DNA of 64,000 nucleotides, taken from contig CAMCVI010000001.1 in the NCBI GenBank assembly GCA_945881885.1, forward strand, positions 186,001 to 250,000, in the 5' to 3' direction. The position numbers and the translations under genes were made by a program. Shown in pieces: positions 55,935 through 64,000 of the stretch. The number at the start of each line of letters is the position of its first letter. Position 1 is the first letter of the stretch. The stretch comes from Chryseobacterium gleum (GTDB lineage Bacteria > Bacteroidota > Bacteroidia > Flavobacteriales > Flavobacteriaceae). The notes under the pieces are model-generated. The model had not been told where the DNA came from. It saw only the letters and a program-made list of their open reading frames with translations, and made no database searches.

Positions 55935-57123
55935 AGTTAAATGGGTTAGACCACTTCGTATTCGTATAAACATCTGTGCCAGACAAAGTTCTTAAAAAAG
56001 CAATGACTGCGTTTACCTCTGTTGCGGTTAAATTTAATTGTTGTCCTACACCACCTGGTCTTAATCTCGGGTCTAAATTGTTATTTCCTGGTGCAATATT
56101 TATTGTACCATAATGACCAATAGCTTGTTGAAGTGTAGTTATTACACCTGTATGCATCATTTGGCCGTTTGTGGTGCCGTCTACTTTTACTAAATCACGT
56201 AATGAAGGAGCTCTGGTATTCGTAACATCAATGCCTGTACCCACAATATTGCCAATTATACCGTTGTTTCTTGAATTTGGATCAATGTCAAATTCGGGTG
56301 CTCTATGGCATCCTGCACAACCCATTCCTCCGGCTGTTCTTACACCAGAAGCATTAAATGTTGGAGGTGTTAAAAATAGGTTTTTCCCTTGATTTTCTTG
56401 TGTGGTAAAGTTTGTAAATGGTGCTCCATCATTTGGTGCGCCTGCACGTCCAATATCGTATTTTGAATCGAAAGATTGAATACTTCTAATAAATTGTGCT
56501 AAAGCAAATTGAATTTTTGTCTCTGTTATTTCTTCAGAACCATATACAAACTTAAATAGCTCTTTGTAATAATTTATGGCACTTAATTTTGTAATTAAGG
56601 CGTTAAAATTTAAATCGCCATTTGTGCCACTAAAACCCATTTCTCCGTGATCTTTGATAGGCATGGTGGTTTGTATTTCTAAAGTTGCAGCACGTTCATC
56701 CCAAAAGAATTTAGATTCTGTGGCAAAACGGGTATTAATTAATCGCATAGAATGACGACCAGTAGTTTCGTTAACTCCTGTGCTTGCTACACTATTATCT
56801 CCAAAAGCCACTGCTTGTTTATGACAACTTGAACAAGATACGGTATTGTTTGAAGACATTTTTTTATCGTAAAACAAAACCCTTCCTAAAGTAGCGCCTT
56901 TATCTGTGATAGGATTTAAAAGACTATTGTCTTTAGTGATGTATGCAGGAACGGTTTGGTTCGCATAATTGGCTAAATTGTTTAAATCGACCAAGCTACC
57001 AAATTCTGCTTGAACAGCAGGGTAGGTTTCTGTAATAGCAGTGTAGTTGTCTTCATTAGAATCATTACATGAAACTAATAAAATAGCAATTGCTAAAAAT
57101 GGTAAGATTTTGAAGGCTTTCAT
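55933..57123 (-). CDS. Di-heme cytochrome c peroxidase, lipoprotein form
   Basis: I set the start at 57123 (MKAFKILPFLAIAILLVSC), a lipoprotein signal with the cysteine at C19; the 15 residues upstream are not part of it. The product has 396 residues. Two heme attachment sites are present, C97-x2-C100-H101 (SCSSCH) and C269-x2-C272-H273 (GCAGCH), as in the CcpA/MauG family. Periplasmic CcpA reduces hydrogen peroxide with electrons from cytochrome c, while MauG-like members modify proteins. Length and motif spacing fit the peroxidase branch. It probably sits on the inner or outer membrane facing the periplasm. Confidence 0.92.
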   Translation of the reverse strand: MKAFKILPFLAIAILLVSCNDSNEDNYTAITETYPAVQAEFGSLVDLNNLANYANQTVPAYITKDNSLLNPITDKGATLGRVLFYDKKMSSNNTVSCSSCHKQAVAFGDNSVASTGVNETTGRHSMRLINTRFATESKFFWDERAATLEIQTTMPIKDHGEMGFSGTNGDLNFNALITKLSAINYYKELFKFVYGSEEITETKIQFALAQFIRSIQSFDSKYDIGRAGAPNDGAPFTNFTTQENQGKNLFLTPPTFNASGVRTAGGMGCAGCHRAPEFDIDPNSRNNGIIGNIVGTGIDVTNTRAPSLRDLVKVDGTTNGQMMHTGVITTLQQAIGHYGTINIAPGNNNLDPRLRPGGVGQQLNLTATEVNAVIAFLRTLSGTDVYTNTKWSNPFN

Positions 57124-57257
57124 AGGCTTTTTGTTTTGGTTAATTCTGTTTAGACCAAAAATAAACAAAAAGGTTTAATATAAAAGAAATTTTTATTGCT
57201 TTAAATTATTATTATATTTGACTTTTATAAGTACATATATCATTTAAATAGAAAAGT

Positions 57258-58004
57258 ATGAAATTATTAGAAGGAAAAGTTGCCATTATTACAGGTGCAA
57301 GTAGAGGAATTGGAAGCGGAATTGCAAAAGTATTTGCTCAAAACGGTGCAAATGTTGCATTTACATACAGTTCATCTACTGAATCTGCCTTAGCTTTGGA
57401 AAACGAATTAAACGCTTTAGGGATAAAATCTAAAGGATATAAATCAAACGCTGCAGATTTTAACGAAGCACAAAAATTAGTTGATGATGTAATGGCTGAT
57501 TTTGGAAATATAGATATATTGATTAATAATGCCGGGATTACAAAAGATAATTTATTAATGCGAATGTCTGAAGAAGATTTTGATGCAGTGATGAATATCA
57601 ACTTAAAATCGGTATTTAATATGACAAAAGCGGTACAAAAAATCATGCTTAAAAACCGTAAAGGTTCTATTGTGAATATGAGTTCTGTAGTGGGTGTGAA
57701 AGGAAATGCAGGTCAAGCAAATTACGCCGCATCTAAAGCTGGTATGATTGGTTTTACAAAATCTATCGCATTAGAATTAGGTTCAAGAAATATCCGATGC
57801 AATGCTATTGCCCCAGGTTTCATTGAAACTGAAATGACGGCTAAATTAAATGAAGATGTAGTAAAAGGTTGGAGAGAATCGATTCCATTAAAACGTGGTG
57901 GAACGCCTGAAGACGTAGCAAATGTGTGTGTCTTCTTAAGTTCGGATATGAGCGCCTATGTAACTGGACAAGTTATTAATGTAGATGGGGGAATGCTAAC
58001 ATAA
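57258..58004 (+). CDS. fabG: 3-oxoacyl-[ACP] reductase
   Basis: FabG reduces 3-ketoacyl-ACP with NADPH in fatty acid elongation. The protein is 248 residues of SDR fold: TGASRGIGSGIA (12-23), NNAG (90-93), catalytic S143, Y156 and K160 in VNMSSVVGVKGNAGQANYAASK. The C-terminal GQVINVDGGMLT is typical. The match is that of the core FabG rather than a generic SDR. A TATATTTG box is at 57213-57220. The next gene follows after 75 bases that contain heptamer locus E. Confidence 0.93.
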   Translation: MKLLEGKVAIITGASRGIGSGIAKVFAQNGANVAFTYSSSTESALALENELNALGIKSKGYKSNAADFNEAQKLVDDVMADFGNIDILINNAGITKDNLLMRMSEEDFDAVMNINLKSVFNMTKAVQKIMLKNRKGSIVNMSSVVGVKGNAGQANYAASKAGMIGFTKSIALELGSRNIRCNAIAPGFIETEMTAKLNEDVVKGWRESIPLKRGGTPEDVANVCVFLSSDMSAYVTGQVINVDGGMLT

Positions 58005-58006
58005 AA

Positions 58007-58071
58007 GTAACTAGTGATAAGTAAATAGCAATTAGTCTATTCCTCTTCACTTATCAGTAATTACTAATTAC
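58007..58071. repeat. Heptamer-periodic inverted repeat element, locus E
   Basis: GTAACTA, GTGATAA, GTAAATA and GCAATTA run in 7-base register at 58007-58034. The opposite arm TCTTCAC, TTATCAG, TAATTAC and TAATTAC runs at 58044-58071. Positions 58006-58028 match the reverse complement of 58043-58065 at 19 of 23 bases, giving a long imperfect hairpin between fabG and the next gene. Confidence 0.75.
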
Positions 58072-58079
58072 TTATATTT

Positions 58080-60107
58080 ATGACAACTAGCACAATCCTT
58101 TTAATACTACTTTCGGTTATTATTTCTGGAGTTGTTGCGTTTTATCAGTATTTTTTTAAAGTCGATAACCAAAATAAAACAAATTGGTTATTGACTTTTT
58201 TGCGTTTTATATCGGTTTTTTCGTTGCTTTTGTTGTTGATTAATCCTGTGGTTTCAAGAAAAATAATTGAAACCAACAAAATTCCGCTTTCTATTGTTGC
58301 CGATAATTCTCGCTCTATATCAGAATTAAAAGCCAATGCTGTGGCGTTGAAATTATTTGAAAAACTAAATTCGAATTCGGCATTAAAAGAAAAATTTGAA
58401 ATTCAAAGTTATACTTTTGATGATACATTTATTGCTGGAAAGTCATTAGATTTTAAAGGAAACCAATCGAATATAGATGATGTTGCAAGCAATTTAAAGC
58501 AATTAAATAAAAATACTTTTTATCCTGTTGTGTTGTTAACAGATGGCAATCAGACAATTGGAAATGATTATGTGTTTAGTTTTCAAGAATCAACTACTGT
58601 TTTTCCGGTTGTTTTGGGCGACACAACGGCTACTTTTGATTTGAAAATTAATCAGCTTAACGCGAATAAATACGCTTTTTTAAAGAATAAGTTTCCCGTA
58701 GAAGTCTTCTTGCAATACAACGGAAATAAGTCTGTTTCAACAACTTTTTCAATCGAGAAAAATGGTAAGAAAGTTATTAGTCAAGCGGTAAATTTCGATA
58801 AAAAAAACAAAGTACAAACGGTGCAAATTTTATTAGAAGCGGATAGAGTAGGATTACAAAAATACAAAGCCGTACTTTCTTCCTCTGTTAAAGAAAAAAA
58901 CACTTATAATAATAATAAAAACTTTGCAGTAGAAGTATTAGATCAGAAAAAAGAAATTGCAATTATTTCAGACATTTCTCATCCAGATTTAGGTGCATTT
59001 AAACGCGCTATAGAATCTAACGCACAACGTAAGGTAACAATTATTAAAACCAATTCAATCAGTGATTTACAAAAATACAATGTATTAATTTTATACCAAC
59101 CAACGGCTTCGTTTAGAAAAATATTTGAAGTAAATAAAAATTTAAAAATAAATACATTTATCGTTACCGGAATGGCAACTGATTTTAATTTTCTAAATCA
59201 AATGCAATCCGATTTGCAGTTTAAATTAACCAATAAAAAAGAAGATTTCTCCCCCTCATTTGTAACCGATTTTAATCTTTTTGTACAAAATGACATTCAA
59301 TTTTCGCAGTTGCCACCACTTGAAAATCCTTTTGGTAAAATAACTGAAAAAGGAAGTCTTAATACCTTACTTACTGCAAAAGTAAACGGCATTGAAGTTG
59401 GCAACCCTATTTTAACTTTTTCCGAAAAAGGGAATAGCAGAAATGCTTATTTATTGGGTGAAAATTCTTGGAAGTGGCGTATGGAAAGTTTTGTACTCAA
59501 TCAATCTTACGAGAAATACGACCTGTTTGTTGATAAAATTATTCAGTATTTAGCTATTAATTCTGCTAAGAAATCGCTTTTGGTGCAACACGAAAGTTTT
59601 TATAATTCTGGTGAGACCATTGAAATTTTTGCACAATATTTCAATAAAAGTTACGAATTGGACGAAAACGCCAATCTTTCAATCACTTTAACGAATAAGA
59701 AAACTAAATCAACAAAAAACTATAATTTTTCAAAGGCGAATAATGGTTATCAAGCCATTTTTGACGGATTAACTCCAGGAAATTATACTTTTCAAGTGAA
59801 AGAAACTACAAGTAACGCCAGTTATAACGGAACTTTTGAAGTTTTAGATTTTGATGTTGAAAAACAATTTGTCAATCCTGATGTTTCAAAATTGCAACAG
59901 TTAGCCAATCAGAATAACGGAGAAATTATATTTCCTAATCAAATAGAAAAGTTAATTCAGAAATTACTTCAAGAAAATACTTATTTGCCAGTTGAAAAAA
60001 CTATAATTAAAAATTCACCTTTAATTGATTCTTTGTGGTTGTTAATAATTTTAGCGATATCTTTAACTTCAGAATGGTTCATTAGAAAATACAACGGATT
60101 ACTATAA
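58080..60107 (+). CDS. Membrane protein with vWA-like domain
   Basis: This 675-residue protein has two N-terminal transmembrane segments (about 4-25 and 36-57) and one at the C terminus (LWLLIILAISLTSEWFI). Between them lies a vWA-like domain: IVADNSRS (residues 72-79) keeps the MIDAS pattern D-x-S-x-S with D75, S77 and S79, and VVLLTDGNQ gives the threonine or aspartate position. The rest is a large periplasmic part of beta-sandwich type. Vertebrate-integrin-like metal binding in the periplasm is likely; the partner is unknown. It could relate to the Bat proteins but has no Bat neighbours. Confidence 0.75.
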   Translation: MTTSTILLILLSVIISGVVAFYQYFFKVDNQNKTNWLLTFLRFISVFSLLLLLINPVVSRKIIETNKIPLSIVADNSRSISELKANAVALKLFEKLNSNSALKEKFEIQSYTFDDTFIAGKSLDFKGNQSNIDDVASNLKQLNKNTFYPVVLLTDGNQTIGNDYVFSFQESTTVFPVVLGDTTATFDLKINQLNANKYAFLKNKFPVEVFLQYNGNKSVSTTFSIEKNGKKVISQAVNFDKKNKVQTVQILLEADRVGLQKYKAVLSSSVKEKNTYNNNKNFAVEVLDQKKEIAIISDISHPDLGAFKRAIESNAQRKVTIIKTNSISDLQKYNVLILYQPTASFRKIFEVNKNLKINTFIVTGMATDFNFLNQMQSDLQFKLTNKKEDFSPSFVTDFNLFVQNDIQFSQLPPLENPFGKITEKGSLNTLLTAKVNGIEVGNPILTFSEKGNSRNAYLLGENSWKWRMESFVLNQSYEKYDLFVDKIIQYLAINSAKKSLLVQHESFYNSGETIEIFAQYFNKSYELDENANLSITLTNKKTKSTKNYNFSKANNGYQAIFDGLTPGNYTFQVKETTSNASYNGTFEVLDFDVEKQFVNPDVSKLQQLANQNNGEIIFPNQIEKLIQKLLQENTYLPVEKTIIKNSPLIDSLWLLIILAISLTSEWFIRKYNGLL

Positions 60108-60123
60108 TTTAAAAACTTCAAAA

Positions 60124-61224
60124 ATGATTAGTTTAAAAAGTATTCAAACAGAAATTGATGCCAGTTATTTGTATAATATACTTGCTGAAAACGAGGAAGA
60201 TGAAGCCGTTGCAGAAGTTTTTAAACAAATGAGTGAAATTGAACACAGTCACGCTGTGGCCTTTATTCAGAAAAATAATTTAACAGCAACTGATTTGCCA
60301 TCGCCTTCTTTTCGTGCTAAAACACTTCATAAAATAGGAAAGGTTTTTGGTTACGATTATGTTTTAGGCGTTTTATTGGATACTGAAAAAAGTATATCTA
60401 ATTCGGTTATTGGTGCTAGAAAAAAATACAGTTCGGCTCAATCTATATCAGATACAGCTCATGTTACTATTTTAAAAAATATTTTAAATATAAATACCAA
60501 AGTGTCTGGCTCCAATCTAGCACGTTTTGAAAAAAGACATCGTTCAGTAGGAGGAAATGCCTTAAGAGCTGCCGTTTTGGGTGGAAATGACGGATTGGTA
60601 TCCAATTTTAGTTTGGTAATGGGAATTGCTGGCGCCACTAGCGGGCAAAGTGAAGTACTGCTTGCGGGAATGGCTGGTTTGTTAGCAGGCGCTTTATCTA
60701 TGGCTTTAGGAGAATGGATTTCTGTTAAAAGTTCACAAGAATTGTACGAAAACCAAATGCAGTTGGAAATGGACGAATTAGAAAACAATCCTGAAGGAGA
60801 GCGAAAAGAAATAGCCTTAATTTATATGTCTAAAGGCATACCGCAAGACCAAGCCAACCAAATGGCTACTGATATTATTTCCAATAAGGAATTGGCACAT
60901 CAATTTTTAATTAAAGAAGAATTGGGTATAAATGCAGAAGATTTAAAAGGTTCGGCTATGGAAGCGGCTATAACATCGTTTGTGCTTTTTGGTATTGGTG
61001 CCATAATTCCGGTTGCGCCATTTTTCTTTTTTGGTGGAATGAAAGCGGTACTAATTAGTACTTTATTAAGCGCTGTTGGTTTATTTTTAATAGGTGCTAT
61101 AATTACCTTGTTTACAGGTAAAAGCATATGGTATTCAGGTTTTAGACAAGTGTTATTTGGTTTGTTAGCCGCTGCAATTACTTTCGGAATTGGAAAACTA
61201 ATTGGTGTATCGGTTATTGGGTAA
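60124..61224 (+). CDS. Ferritin-like domain fused to VIT1/CCC1 family transporter
   Basis: The protein is 366 residues. The N-terminal part (1-140) is a rubrerythrin/ferritin-like di-iron helical domain with E10 and E40-x2-H43 (SEIEHSH). The second part begins LRAAVLGGNDGLVSNFSLVMGI, the first helix of the vacuolar iron transporter family, with a cytoplasmic metal-binding loop (GEWISVKSSQELYENQMQLEMDELE) and about five helices. The known relative MbfA (EVIT) exports iron from the cytosol. The expected role is iron or manganese export. The convergent gene overlaps its last 27 bases. Confidence 0.88.
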   Translation: MISLKSIQTEIDASYLYNILAENEEDEAVAEVFKQMSEIEHSHAVAFIQKNNLTATDLPSPSFRAKTLHKIGKVFGYDYVLGVLLDTEKSISNSVIGARKKYSSAQSISDTAHVTILKNILNINTKVSGSNLARFEKRHRSVGGNALRAAVLGGNDGLVSNFSLVMGIAGATSGQSEVLLAGMAGLLAGALSMALGEWISVKSSQELYENQMQLEMDELENNPEGERKEIALIYMSKGIPQDQANQMATDIISNKELAHQFLIKEELGINAEDLKGSAMEAAITSFVLFGIGAIIPVAPFFFFGGMKAVLISTLLSAVGLFLIGAIITLFTGKSIWYSGFRQVLFGLLAAAITFGIGKLIGVSVIG

Positions 61225-63318
61225 TTTTATTTTCTGATATTTTTTATTTTTTAAAATGTAAGATGCTGTTTGATAAACAGCTATTGTTTCATTTTTCAAT
61301 TGTATATCTATTTTTGTTTTCGGTTTTTCTTCGTAAATAATGCTGTATTTAGTGCCTAATGTTTCGTTTTTTTGTTGAATTAGATCAAATTGTTTTAATT
61401 TTTTTTGAGGTGAAATTATAGTTAAAACATTATCTTTTATATATCCTAAATCTTGATAGGTAGCTATGAAAGCCCGCGGAATATAATTTGTTTTTAGTAC
61501 ATCTTTTCCAAAAAACTTAGATTCATATTTAAAGCTTAATATTCCTAAAACTGTTGGCATTAAGTCAATTTGAGAAACCAATTTATCAATCTTTTGTGGT
61601 TCAATAAATCCAGGGGCATATATAAACGCAGGAATTCTGTATTTATCCATTGGTAATTCTGTTTTTCCCGAACTTGAGGCACAATGATCTGCAATAATTA
61701 CAAAAACAGTGTTTTTAAACCAGGTTTGTTTTTTAGCCATTTCAAAAAATTGTTTCAAAGCATAGTCGGTATACATAACTCCACCTTCTCTTGATTTTGC
61801 AGTACCTGAAATACTAATTTTTCCTTCTGGATAAGTAAATGGACGATGATTACTTACTGTCATCCAATGATTAAAGAAAGGCTTTCCTGTTTTAGCATCT
61901 TCATTCATAACTTGAATGGCCTTTTTAGCCATATCTTCATCGCAAACGCCCCAAATATTTGAAAATGAAATTTCGTTTGTTTTTAAGTCTGATTTGTGGA
62001 TTACATCATATCCGTTTCCTCCAAAAAAGTCTTGCATATTATCAAAATAAGCATCGCCACCGTATAAAAATTTTGTAGTATATCCTTTTGATTGAAATAC
62101 ACTTCCTGTTGTAAACTTGTTTTTATTATCTTTTCTTTTCACAACACTTTCACCAGGAGTAGGTGGTAAGCACAATGTAACCGCTTCTAAGCCTCTAACT
62201 GTTCTGTTTCCAGTTGCATACAAATTGGTAAAAAACAAACTTTCTTCCGCTAATTGATCTAAGAAAGGCGTAATGTTGTTTTGATTTCCATAATGTTTCA
62301 TGAATTCTTCACTTAAGCTTTCTACGGTTATTAATACAACATTTTTCTTAGTTTCTATTCCGTCCGATGTAATAGAAGTACTATTTTGATTGTAATTTAC
62401 TCCAATAATTGTGTCAAACTGAGCCAATTCTTCATTAGAAAGTGTTTCATAAAATTCAAAGAAATCTAATTCACTATTTGTAAATGCTTTATAGAATTTT
62501 TGAAGGCCATTACTTTGTAATTCATTTGCAAACACATTTGAACTATTTTGTTGAGTTGTAATACTAGGAAGGATAAACAAAGCGCCACCAACCAATAATA
62601 ATTGTACCCCAATGATTTTTAGTTTATTTGAAAAATCGGGTAAATAATCTAAATATGTTTTTGATTTTTTGATAAGTATAAAAGTAGCCGCGAAAGCTAA
62701 AATTCCAACCGAAGCAAAAAGCGGCACTACGGGATAAGATTCCATGATGTTTCCAATAACGGCATTGGTATACACTAAATAATCTACGGCAATGAAATTG
62801 TATCTCACCCCAAATTCATTCCAAAAAAAGAATTCGCTAACTGCATTTTGTATGATTAATAAAACAAATAAGAAAATGGTTAAAGAAAATAAAGCCAAAC
62901 GGATTGATTTTCTATATTTTTCAGTAAACAATAAGGCTGCAAAAAATATCGTTTTTAAACTTACAAAAGCAATTCCTATTTCTGGTAATACGCCTCCGTA
63001 TTCGCTTAAAATACTTTTTCCAGAAAGAATGTAAAGTAGTAGTGCTACAAATACGCCTAAAATTATATATCCATAAGGTTTTTTATATTTAGAATTAGAT
63101 AAAAATATAAGGTAGAGCCATAAAATTGTTCCAAAAATTATATAAATAAACAAATCGGACAATAAGCCAAGACCAAATATTTTACTAATTTCAAGAATAG
63201 AAAATTTACTTTGTGTGATAGGATGAAATAGTAAAACTAATCGGGTTAAAAAGCTTACAATCAAATAAAAAATCGCTATATTTGTGTATACTAAATGATG
63301 TTTTAGAATGCCTTTCAT
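61198..63318 (-). CDS. LtaS-like phosphatase-superfamily membrane transferase
   Basis: This 706-residue protein has five N-terminal transmembrane helices (about 10-260) and a large periplasmic alkaline-phosphatase-like domain. Metal ligand E333 is in VVLITVESLS and the nucleophile threonine T373 is in GNRTVRGLEAV. WGVCDEDMAKKA and IADHCASS supply further metal residues, as in lipoteichoic acid synthase, phosphoethanolamine transferase and sulfatase families. In gram-negative Bacteroidota the donor and acceptor are unknown; transfer of glycerol phosphate or phosphoethanolamine to a glycan or lipid is plausible. The 3' end overlaps the VIT1-like gene by 27 bases. Confidence 0.87.
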   Translation of the reverse strand: MKGILKHHLVYTNIAIFYLIVSFLTRLVLLFHPITQSKFSILEISKIFGLGLLSDLFIYIIFGTILWLYLIFLSNSKYKKPYGYIILGVFVALLLYILSGKSILSEYGGVLPEIGIAFVSLKTIFFAALLFTEKYRKSIRLALFSLTIFLFVLLIIQNAVSEFFFWNEFGVRYNFIAVDYLVYTNAVIGNIMESYPVVPLFASVGILAFAATFILIKKSKTYLDYLPDFSNKLKIIGVQLLLVGGALFILPSITTQQNSSNVFANELQSNGLQKFYKAFTNSELDFFEFYETLSNEELAQFDTIIGVNYNQNSTSITSDGIETKKNVVLITVESLSEEFMKHYGNQNNITPFLDQLAEESLFFTNLYATGNRTVRGLEAVTLCLPPTPGESVVKRKDNKNKFTTGSVFQSKGYTTKFLYGGDAYFDNMQDFFGGNGYDVIHKSDLKTNEISFSNIWGVCDEDMAKKAIQVMNEDAKTGKPFFNHWMTVSNHRPFTYPEGKISISGTAKSREGGVMYTDYALKQFFEMAKKQTWFKNTVFVIIADHCASSSGKTELPMDKYRIPAFIYAPGFIEPQKIDKLVSQIDLMPTVLGILSFKYESKFFGKDVLKTNYIPRAFIATYQDLGYIKDNVLTIISPQKKLKQFDLIQQKNETLGTKYSIIYEEKPKTKIDIQLKNETIAVYQTASYILKNKKYQKIKLPNNRYTN

Positions 63319-63395
63319 TGGTTTGGAATTTTGTCCAAATATACAATAAATTAACTTTAAGTTAACTTTAAAATAATAATTAAAAACACAACATT

Positions 63396-63893
63396 ATGAA
63401 CGATGCACATTTACACATGGTGGTGAACCACTTTCCAATTATTGGAACAATTTTTGGATTAGGAATTTTAATTACAGGTATTGTAATGAAAAAAAACGTT
63501 ATTAAAAATGTAGCGTATGTACTTTTTTGTATTTCGGCTATTTTTGGCTTTGCGAGTATGTTTACTGGTGAAGGTGCCGAAGAAATTGCTGAAAAATTAC
63601 CGTCTGTAACAGACCAAATTATTCATGAACATGAAGAAATGGCTGAAAAATTGGCTTTAGTTTTATATGTTTTAGCTGGAATTTCTTTAGTTGGATTATT
63701 TTTGAATCTTAGAAATCATGCTAAAGCTAGCTTAGTATCGTATTTTGCTTTCGTAATTGCTTTAGTAGCTGTGTTTATTGGAAAACAAACGGGTACAACT
63801 GGTGGCGAAGTTCGTCATACAGAAATTAGAGCTAACACAACCGTTGGAACTAATTTAGAAACTAATACGACCGGAGAAGCGGACGAAGATTAA
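63396..63893 (+). CDS. Small four-helix membrane protein (DUF2231-like)
   Basis: The protein is 165 residues with about four hydrophobic segments (roughly 11-30, 36-56, 80-100 and 110-126). It starts with MNDAHLHMVVNHFPI, a histidine-rich N terminus typical of DUF2231-type cytochrome-b-like membrane proteins, and HMVVNHFPIIG is a good heme-ligand candidate. EHEEMAEKLALVLYVL follows. A polar C-terminal tail of about 30 residues (threonine- and glutamate-rich) has no recognisable domain. Function unknown. A terminator follows at 63919. Confidence 0.7.
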   Translation: MNDAHLHMVVNHFPIIGTIFGLGILITGIVMKKNVIKNVAYVLFCISAIFGFASMFTGEGAEEIAEKLPSVTDQIIHEHEEMAEKLALVLYVLAGISLVGLFLNLRNHAKASLVSYFAFVIALVAVFIGKQTGTTGGEVRHTEIRANTTVGTNLETNTTGEADED

Positions 63894-63918
63894 ATCATAG
63901 TTTCATATTTTTCAAAAT

Positions 63919-63948
63919 ACCAATTTTTTTAAATTGGTGTTTTTTTTG
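63919..63948 (+). terminator. Terminator of the DUF2231-like gene
   Basis: ACCAATTT (63919-63926) and AAATTGGT (63931-63938) form a perfect 8-base-pair stem followed by a T-run. The remaining bases to the window end (63949-64000) show no gene. Confidence 0.85.
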
Positions 63949-64000
63949 TTACTTTCCGATACAGAAATATTAAACTATTTATTTTAAAGACCGTTTTTGA

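Overview
The window is an AT-rich chromosomal segment from a member of the Bacteroidota, almost certainly Flavobacteriaceae and probably Flavobacterium or a close relative. The supporting signs are the fused LpxC-FabZ gene, a PorX-type regulator of type IX secretion, a MutS2-like protein without an Smr domain, many short periplasmic or lipoprotein leaders, and promoters of the Bacteroidota type (TTG, 19 to 21 bases, TAnnTTTG). About 58 genes are packed tightly. No rRNA, tRNA, CRISPR array, transposase or phage gene is visible. Most of the window is core genome.

Region 1-9.6 kb: the end of an acyl-CoA reductase gene diverges from a two-cluster ferredoxin gene. Then come ychF, topoisomerase IV (parE, parC), a TerC-family membrane protein, and a murQ operon with two small membrane or lipoprotein genes. 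Region 9.7-15.3 kb: surface polysaccharide genes (GT4 and an FdtA-type sugar ketoisomerase on the plus strand; GT2, GT4, half-size TauE/SafE and a lytic transglycosylase on the minus strand) and an alpha/beta hydrolase. Region 15.4-23.8 kb: polyphosphate metabolism (small GNAT protein, ppk1, ppx), katG, an amino acid permease and a DUF2461 protein. Region 23.9-33.7 kb: mainly minus-strand housekeeping (mutS2-like, nucleoside phosphorylase, SUI1/YciH, 2OG-Fe(II) oxygenase, tsaD-rsmE-DUF4159) plus ung and several unknown exported proteins.

Region 33.8-44.6 kb: tamB diverges from tsaD. Then follow pfkA, gap, a BadF-type amino-sugar kinase, nhaA and a DPSRR-motif methyltransferase. Region 44.6-55.9 kb: ald, tsaE and porX on the minus strand; an HD-domain gene, lpxD, lpxC-fabZ, lpxA, efp, a second lpxD-like gene broken by an in-frame stop, sucD and a small GIY-YIG-like gene on the plus strand. 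Region 55.9-64 kb: a di-heme cytochrome c peroxidase, fabG, a vWA-like membrane protein, a ferritin-like/VIT1 iron transporter, an alkaline-phosphatase-fold LtaS-like membrane enzyme and a small four-helix membrane protein.

No gene cluster here looks like a new defence or biosynthetic system. The most unusual structure lies between genes. At least five intergenic spacers carry short runs of 7-base units that start with G, several with a second, inverted run. The unit sequence differs from spacer to spacer while the 7-base period stays fixed (2242-2422, 28913-28947, 40552-40618, 46376-46447, 58007-58071). Two further spacers show an 8-base period. The second main oddity is the nonsense codon in the second lpxD-like gene.
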